Source: Microdochium bolleyi
Lineage: Eukaryota; Ascomycota; Sordariomycetes; Xylariales; Microdochiaceae
Length of the DNA: 64,000 nucleotides
Assembly (NCBI GenBank): GCA_001566295.1
Contig: KQ964245.1
Coordinates: forward strand, 1,121,524-1,185,523
Direction of reading: 5' to 3'
Part shown: piece after piece, positions 57,557-64,000 of the stretch
How the letters are laid out: the number at the start of each line of letters is the position of its first letter
Numbering within the stretch: the stretch's first letter is position 1
Notes under the pieces: generated by a model
The model's database searches: none
What the model was told of the DNA's origin: nothing
Seen by the model: the letters and a program-made list of their open reading frames with translations, nothing else
Program-made: the position numbers and the translations under genes

Positions 57557-59243
57557 CACGCTTAAGTGCGAGAGCTTGCTGTGCTGCATCGCGAGTACCG
57601 GTACCGACACTCGACGGCCGACTCTGCGGAGCACGCAGCAGTGTCTCGCAACACACGAGGGCCGGCCGGCCGGGCTGCAGCATGCCAGGCGTGCTTGCCC
57701 AAGTATACTTTGCCGGGATCTCAACCGGGCCTTGGCTGGGCAATGCGAATGCAAATGCAGATGCAAGTGCCATTGCCATTGCCATCCTGGCAAGCTCTTG
57801 CCTAGCGTACCTTAGGGTGCCTATTGTGCCTACCTCGCCTAAGCCTAGCTCTGGCCTGCCGCCCGCCCACCACCCGGCCCAGAACCTCGCAAGCGGCCCA
57901 TCCAGTCACCCCTCCGGCAACCTTAACACTCCCTCCACTCCACGGGCGTCCAACCGTTTTCCTCAACACACGCCTTCATCTCTCTCTCTCCCCGCCGTCG
58001 CAGCCGCCGCCGCCGCCTCCCCTCGCCTCCAACAATGCCCGTCTCCCCAGCCCGTGTGCCATCGACACGCAGCAAGCCTTGCATTGCCGTGTGGCGCTCC
58101 TTGGCCAGCCATGCTCAGCTCAGGCCACCCTTCCCTGCCTGCTGTCAGAACCCATGCAGCGACAAGCATCTCAACGTCTTCTCTCCGGCTTCCCCTCCGT
58201 ACCATCTAGCACGGCTCTCCAAAGCACGCACCACTGACTCGCCCGCTGCCTTGCCGCTGGATGTCCACAGAGGCCCCCTGAGTCTCGGCAGGGGCCTCCG
58301 GGGCTGTCCGTGTGCCACATCAGAATTCGGAAATAAAATATCGGCGCCCGTTGCCTCGAGACCACACCCTTGCAGACAATATCCGGTACGGAGTGCATGA
58401 TCACTCAGATCTTGCTACGGTGAAATCGGTAGTCATCTGTCGTCACACGACGTCCTGCTGGCCCGTCCTGAGTCTAGGCCGTTGACCACATTCTGTAGCC
58501 ACGTACCGGCATGCCCCACGAAGAGCTACCTAGGAACTCTGGAACATCAACCAACAAGGTTCGCCCACGCAGGTCATCGCCCATTGCACACCAGTCACCG
58601 CGTCCGGTACGTACTCCGTCCAAGACGTCCTCGGAGCGGAGCGCCCGACCCCGGTCCTGGCATAATGCATATCGTAAGGACGCCTCTGCGACAGCTGTCT
58701 GGACTCGCGCATCTCAACCTACAGGTCCTCTGCACGAGTCAAGCGGCAAAGAGCCTCGCCTAGGTCTCTGCCGTCTTCTGGAACATTCAGGTCCATGACA
58801 AGGCTCGCGACACACTAAAACATTCAGCTGCTGGGAATCACTGAAAGGGCTCATACGTCGTACAGGCACCATGCAGTCTATCAGATGGTTGCACAGAACC
58901 CCGGACAGAGGGCCCACTCAGCCGTGCGGGACGAATCGGCTGCGTCGACAGAGCGGCACTTGGTCCGAAGTATATCCCACGCAGGATGTTTGGGACAAGA
59001 TGATTGCTCTTGGTCTGGTCGCACAGAAGACATCTAAAGGAAGCACACTGTGGACTAGCTCGCTCCTTCATCATCACTTCTATGCTTCTCAGCCTTCGGC
59101 GAGACTCATGTGGCACCTGCTGTTCCGTAGAAATAACCTCAAACTCTTGCCGCCGGGTTGGCCGTCGGAACTGCGGCTTGGTCGAAGTGAAGACTCACGG
59201 ACCAGGATCGACAGGCACTAGGCACTCCATCTAACTCGTCCGA

Positions 59244-59259
59244 CCCCCCCCCCCCCCCC
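59244..59259. repeat. Run of 16 C
   Basis: Uninterrupted homopolymer on the plus strand; its length may be unreliable in sequencing. Confidence 0.9.
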
Positions 59260-62200
59260 TCCCAAGAAAAAGAAGAAGCCACTAACCGAATAAGTAGGGA
59301 CGTATCGGGTCTCATTTGTCTTGTGTGCTCCCAGGTTCCAATATACCCCCGACGCACAGACCGTCCGATCTGGAAGTGATCATGAATCGTATTGTGCCCC
59401 TCCCGATGTTAAAGTCGTCACTCTTCCAAAGCCCAGCAGGGTAAGACAACCACAAATGTCGCACGGGATTCCTGTCTCCGCTTTCCGACAGACCTCTCGG
59501 CTCAATCTGGAACACACGCGAGAGCTAGAGATACCCAACAAAGTTGTCACTGGCACGGACCACAAGCTATACCAATTGTAAACTGAGCTTTTGCACCAAC
59601 TCCACACGTCTCGGCATCGATTCCGATACTTCTTCACAAATGAGCAGATGCGTTTCATCCCCTCCGCGACAGCCAGACGTTTGGTTTGTCTCGCCTTTCC
59701 CGAAAAACCGCATCTCTCACTCTGTATCTGCTCGGTGCTCCAACTGCGTGGCCGTTGAAAATCTCATCTCGAGGCAGGACAGCGCAGCGAGGCCTCATGC
59801 TCGAGGAGCGCTGTCGAGACGGGCTGAGATTGTCAGCTTGCAGTATATCTTCTGAGCCTTGATCTTGTCATTGGCGGAGAGTTTGGCGGATCCTGTCTCG
59901 GCCGGGTCTCTCCCGTCTCTCCTCATGATTGATTTTGCTCAGGTGGCTGGCGGGACAGGATTAGCAGGGATCATGGAAGCTTCGCCGACTCCGCGAGACC
60001 TAGCCGTATTTTGAACGATTTGGAATAATCACAGGTCATTCCTCCGGAGAAACAGCCGCGAGAACAGAATAAGGGCTTCGCCAAGGTGCCATATATGCCG
60101 CAGATCTGCTATGTGGAATGGATCGGATCCATTCACCACCTGCCTAGTGCACACAGTATGCCCAGGTAGGTATGCTTGTTGTTGCTCGGTTGCGTCGCTA
60201 AAAAGTCCAACCCTGTTTGCTTAGGTGTACACTACTGAAGGGTCACTAGCCTGGTCGGGCGAAGTCCGCGGCTAGGGAGGCGATTCGGCAGGCCGTAGAT
60301 CAACCGTAACACGATCGTTTCAATCCAGCACAAATGCGTCTCCATTTAGTTGAGCTCTGGAGTTCCCGACGGAGATCTCGGCACGCTACCCTGATGCGTG
60401 GAACCCAGCCTGGTCGTTGCACATACTCTAATTAGAAAACCAAAAAAGTAGCCGAAAGTCCCTGCTCATTATGTGGAGCCGAATGCGAACAATAGGCAAG
60501 CGACTTAGCACACAGAAGCGACCAAGCGGTGAACGTCTCCAAGGCTGGCTCTCATGACGAGCTGTCAAAGGGAAGCGAAGACTCTTCCAGAAAGGAAACC
60601 CTGAACTAGAGGTAGCTGGCAAAGGGAAAGACCAAAAGGTACAACGAAGAGAAACTTGGCCAATCGGAAATGCTTTAGACACGGCGCCATGAAACAGAAC
60701 TCTGGGAAACGAATCCAGGGAGCTGGGGAACGGCGCTGGCCGAGCCGTTGGCAGCGCACATGGCAGCCCGGACCACAGCACGCCCCATGACTGTACAGTG
60801 ACGTGTGAAGAAGGGTCCTGTCGCCCTCACGACCCACGAAATGGAACCTCACGGCAATCTTCGAGAATTCGACCACAGTACCCCTCGATCCAGCAGCGCT
60901 TACTCACTTCCGAGACTGGAGCATCGGAGTGAACCTTGCTAGCCAGCTGGCCGCAGACACAACTCTTGACACGACGATGCAAGGACGGCAATGGACAGCG
61001 CCCGGAAACATGCCGAGAGTTCGCCCCAACCTTCGCCGCCAGGTGAGATTAACGATCGACACTATGGGGAAAAGTTCTTGTGGTCTCGAATTACTCCGAA
61101 CGCATGCGCGCCGGTGAGCATTGACCGTCCTGCGTCGTCAGTTTCACAGTCAGCTTGCGTTCGCGCCTCCTCCACATCCGTTGGGGCCAGGGTCTTGCTC
61201 AGGGGTGGGGTTGATTGGTGCTGTGCTCCGAAATTCGAGACCGACGGATGACGCGTCACGCCAAAGCGCCGTGCCCGAACCACACCAGCATTGCAAGCCA
61301 TCGTGAAGCTTGGCTCGGCAAAGAGATGATCCTAAACGGACCGACATGGGATCTGCGAGCCAGCACGTCCACTGCCCCTGAGTCAACCAAGTGACACCGG
61401 CAGAGCAGTTGAAGACGACTTGAAACCCCATCACCTGTTCGGCGTCAACTCCCTGCATTTCCACGATCGATATTGGCGGACAGCGCGGCTTACAAGCTAC
61501 CATGTCGCCATGCGAGTCAGCCGCGCTGGCCAGTCCGGCGCTAAACCTTCACAAGGCCCTGCCCCTGTCTCTATTTGTCTTTCGGCCGACTGCGGTTGAT
61601 GGGAAGAGGAACTTGGAGAGGAACCCAGATTTGTGGTATATGACCATGGACTGCGGCCTCACGGAACGTGCATCGCGATTTAAGGTGCACCACGCCAGCC
61701 ATGCCTGGAAAATCAGCGCCTCCATATGCCAGACGATGTTCATTAAAAATCGCGTGCGGTTTTGCCAGGAGTGCGCATCGGCACGATCCATTGAAGCCTT
61801 GCCTTGCTCGCAAGCCGTGGCACAGGACCAGGGTTGACAGCAAAAAGCCGACATGTCGCTTATTGAGCTGTGGTGACAACGTGACGACAAGCATATCCTG
61901 GCCGATGGTGGAACCGCAACGGGGCCACTGGCCGACATCATCAGACTCCAGAGCCTTCCCTTTCATACCGTCTTCCCGGCGCTCATGCCATGCCCGGCTG
62001 ATGAGCGACTTGGCCAACACGGGTGCCATCGCACGGGTCCCTTACCAGGTATTGGGAAATCCCTCTGTCAGTGAGCAAGGTCTAACTAGCCAGCATCGAT
62101 CCGACACGTCAAAGCCGCGCACGCCACAGCGGGCGGCCCTTGAGTCGCACCTTGTGTCGCCTCCGAAGCCTTCTCGGCCAACCCCTGCTAGTACTTTTGT

Positions 62201-63751
62201 CTGCCATGCCCTGGATCTGGAACCCGGCAGCGGTCGCGTGTGCACTCCAATCAACGCCGCGCAATGTTGAGTTTCCTGACTCGCAGGTTATGGACCCCAC
62301 CACTGGAGTTTCCGGAGTGCTTGCTGGCCGCAGCCTTGAAGCGTTGCCAATCCGTTGTCCGCGGGAGCCAACACGAAGTGCCACGAATGTCAGGAAATCA
62401 GCTGGAGCAGCGGCTGTCAACCATACAGTAATTTGCGAGACAAACCCCCGAGCCCTGTCCAGTCTCCATGGGGTTCGCCCGGTCCTCGGCAGCCACAGCT
62501 CAGCATTGGACGACTCGATGTGGATTCGACTGTGCTCACTGGCGATTGGACCGGACGACCTTGTGAATGAACCACCAGGGCGTTCCCAAAAGTGTGAGTA
62601 CAGAGTATCTATGCAGATCCGGCCCGTTTGAGAAGTGCTTACTCCAGAGGCACCTGAACCCCAAGCCCTGCATAGGCGACTACACCAGACTGCACACCCA
62701 ACCGTGATCTGGGGGCGTGGAATCATTCGGAAGCGACGCCCACCGGACGATCTCATGTCAGTCCTCACTGCTGCGTCTAGAGGCTCCGAGATTAGCATGT
62801 GTGCGACGACAAGAGGCAGCGACTGTCGGTGTGTCACAAACGAGATTCACACGTTTGCAGGGCTCTTCAGAGCTGCGGATACCTGGTGACCCGATAGCCA
62901 TACACACAATGGCCTCTAGAGCATCAAATTTCAGCGATCTCGAGGACAATAGGAGAGTGGCGAGCACACCCGGAACCTTGGGCACCCCTGCAGAACTCTG
63001 CATCATGACGGAGTACCACGTAGGTATGAGGCTTTACTACTTTGACCTGGTCGTGCTGAGTGCAGGATGCATCCATTCAAGCCTGACTTGGCTGGCTTCT
63101 TGTGAGCGTGACCTCGACGTACAAGTCGGTCGATACCAACGACACATGATGACTCGTGACAAGTGCCATGTTACTGCCTGCTTCGTTCTCCTGCCAGTGT
63201 TCCACAGCTGCGCCATTGATGGCTCTTACCAAAGCTATTCGGACTCGTCGCACTGGAGCACGAAACATAACGAGGCGGCGACAGGCAGATCCTCTTTTGC
63301 GCGAAGGCGGACAGCTACATGACAATCACATCGGAGTATCTCACATTACGCCCTACAGTTGCTCTCGCTGAGGCGCGCTCGTGATCCCGGCACTTACCTC
63401 ACGAGCCTCGGCGACATTTTGACAATGCTAGCGCCGATGTGACGATACTGTGTATGAACTCAAAAGACACCCGCGACGGTGGGCTCCCGGTTTGAATCCG
63501 AGCTCCCCAAGCCTCTGGACAACCATGGCGTCCTCCAATCTTGTGGCACCACTGCCGCACACCGAGCTCGGCCCATTCCGCCGTCGCATGCCGTTGTTAT
63601 TCCTTAAGAAACGGGATGAGCCAATTCAGAACTAACATGCGAGAGCCTACGCAGAAGTGTTCATCGTTCGGGGCATTTAGACGATCTGGAAGCTGAACCT
63701 CCGCTTGTCAGCACTGACATCGAATCAAGCTCGGGTGACCTCTGTTCCCAG

Positions 63752-64000
63752 GCAGTCTGCGGAGGAACCGCCGGATCCCGGTCCCCTTTGAGCTAGTGGA
63801 GGGTGCGCCACGGCGGAGGAAGCCGTCATCTGGCGAGTACACAGACGACGACTACACAGTATGTTCGTACTCCGCTCAGCGAACCTCAGCGTGACCAGAA
63901 TGTTTCGGCAACCAATATCGGAAGTCAGTGCGTTCCGAACGCCATCGCCTTCTGCCTGTAGGGGCCATATGGCGAATCGCTACGCAGCAACAAGCACTTT
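63752..64000 (+). CDS. 5' part of an unidentified gene, cut by the window end
   Basis: Two candidate exons, 63752-63858 and 63962-64000, are supported by a TTCCCAG acceptor, a GTATGT donor and a CTGTAG acceptor. Joined, they read continuously in one frame: a basic stretch (SLRRNRRIPVPFELVEG, then PRRRKPSSGE), an acidic patch (YTDDDYT) and GPYGESLRSNKHF at the edge. Composition and splice signals look genuine. The start codon must lie in an upstream exon, perhaps the ATG near 63524 (MASSNLVAPLP), but no donor in the right phase was found. Family unknown. Confidence 0.42.

Larger units (their letters stand above)
56462..63751. other. Gene-poor stretch at the right side
   Basis: About 7.3 kb without a convincing gene. 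The part nearest 56461 is probably promoter of the Zn2Cys6 gene. It holds a 12-nt tandem repeat (57301-57348), a hexamer-like tract (57742-57786), a good TATA box (57549), a run of 16 C (59244-59259), and ACGGAGTAC words at 58611-58619 and 63008-63016. A possible first exon of the right-edge gene lies near 63524, but no donor could be fixed. Confidence 0.45.

Noticed and set aside
63440..63515. Possible tRNA (GGTTTGAATCC resembles a T-arm)
   Set aside because: The T-stem has a mismatch, there is no A-box of the right form and no acceptor-stem pairing.

Overview
The window is nuclear DNA of a filamentous ascomycete (Pezizomycotina). This rests on short GT-AG introns (about 50-130 bp) with CTGAC/CTAAC-like branch sites, CT-rich promoters, C-ending preferred codons, and gene families typical of moulds: HET-C, a Zn2Cys6 regulator, an Nep1-like protein, and a TDT/SSU1-type transporter. 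The GAPDH and NLP types would fit a plant-associated mould, but I cannot name a genus.

Layout. 0-16 kb is mostly housekeeping: UFD1 (+), a disordered AF4/Ebp1-like elongation scaffold (-), membrane-anchored peptidyl-tRNA hydrolase Pth2 (+), a 739-aa coiled-coil protein (-), the RuvB-like helicase Rvb2 (+) and GAPDH (-), which has a long 5'UTR intron. 16-20.5 kb is gene-poor. 20.5-34 kb is dense: an Rtp1/TANGO6-like HEAT-repeat protein (+), a ten-exon TDT/SSU1-like transporter (-) overlapped at its start by a small codon-optimised membrane ORF, a mitochondrial-type PP2C (+), an Hlj1-like ER DnaJ protein (-), a small membrane protein (+) and a Siw14-like phosphatase with a C-terminal membrane segment (-). 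34-38.7 kb is gene-poor. Then come het-c (+), a 1132-aa TBC Rab-GAP (+) and glutamate decarboxylase (+). The last part holds an NLP gene (+) between gene-poor stretches, a Zn2Cys6 transcription factor (-), and about 7 kb of near-empty DNA before the 5' part of an unidentified gene at the right edge.

No operon-like cluster, mobile element, CRISPR array, tRNA or rRNA was found. Most genes act independently: protein quality control (UFD1, Hlj1, Pth2), transcription and assembly (Rvb2, Rtp1, AF4-like), trafficking (TBC) and metabolism (GAPDH, GAD). Two genes are linked to cell death, het-c and the NLP, but no HET-domain partner of het-c is visible. The most interesting signals are: a stop-free, frame-preserving 75-nt intron in the PP2C gene whose retention would add a membrane segment; two microexons (6 and 8 nt) in the transporter; the small overlapping ORF; the prion-like tail of HET-C; and a dispersed intergenic 9-mer.

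Exon boundaries were read by eye from splice motifs and frame closure; none was checked against transcripts.
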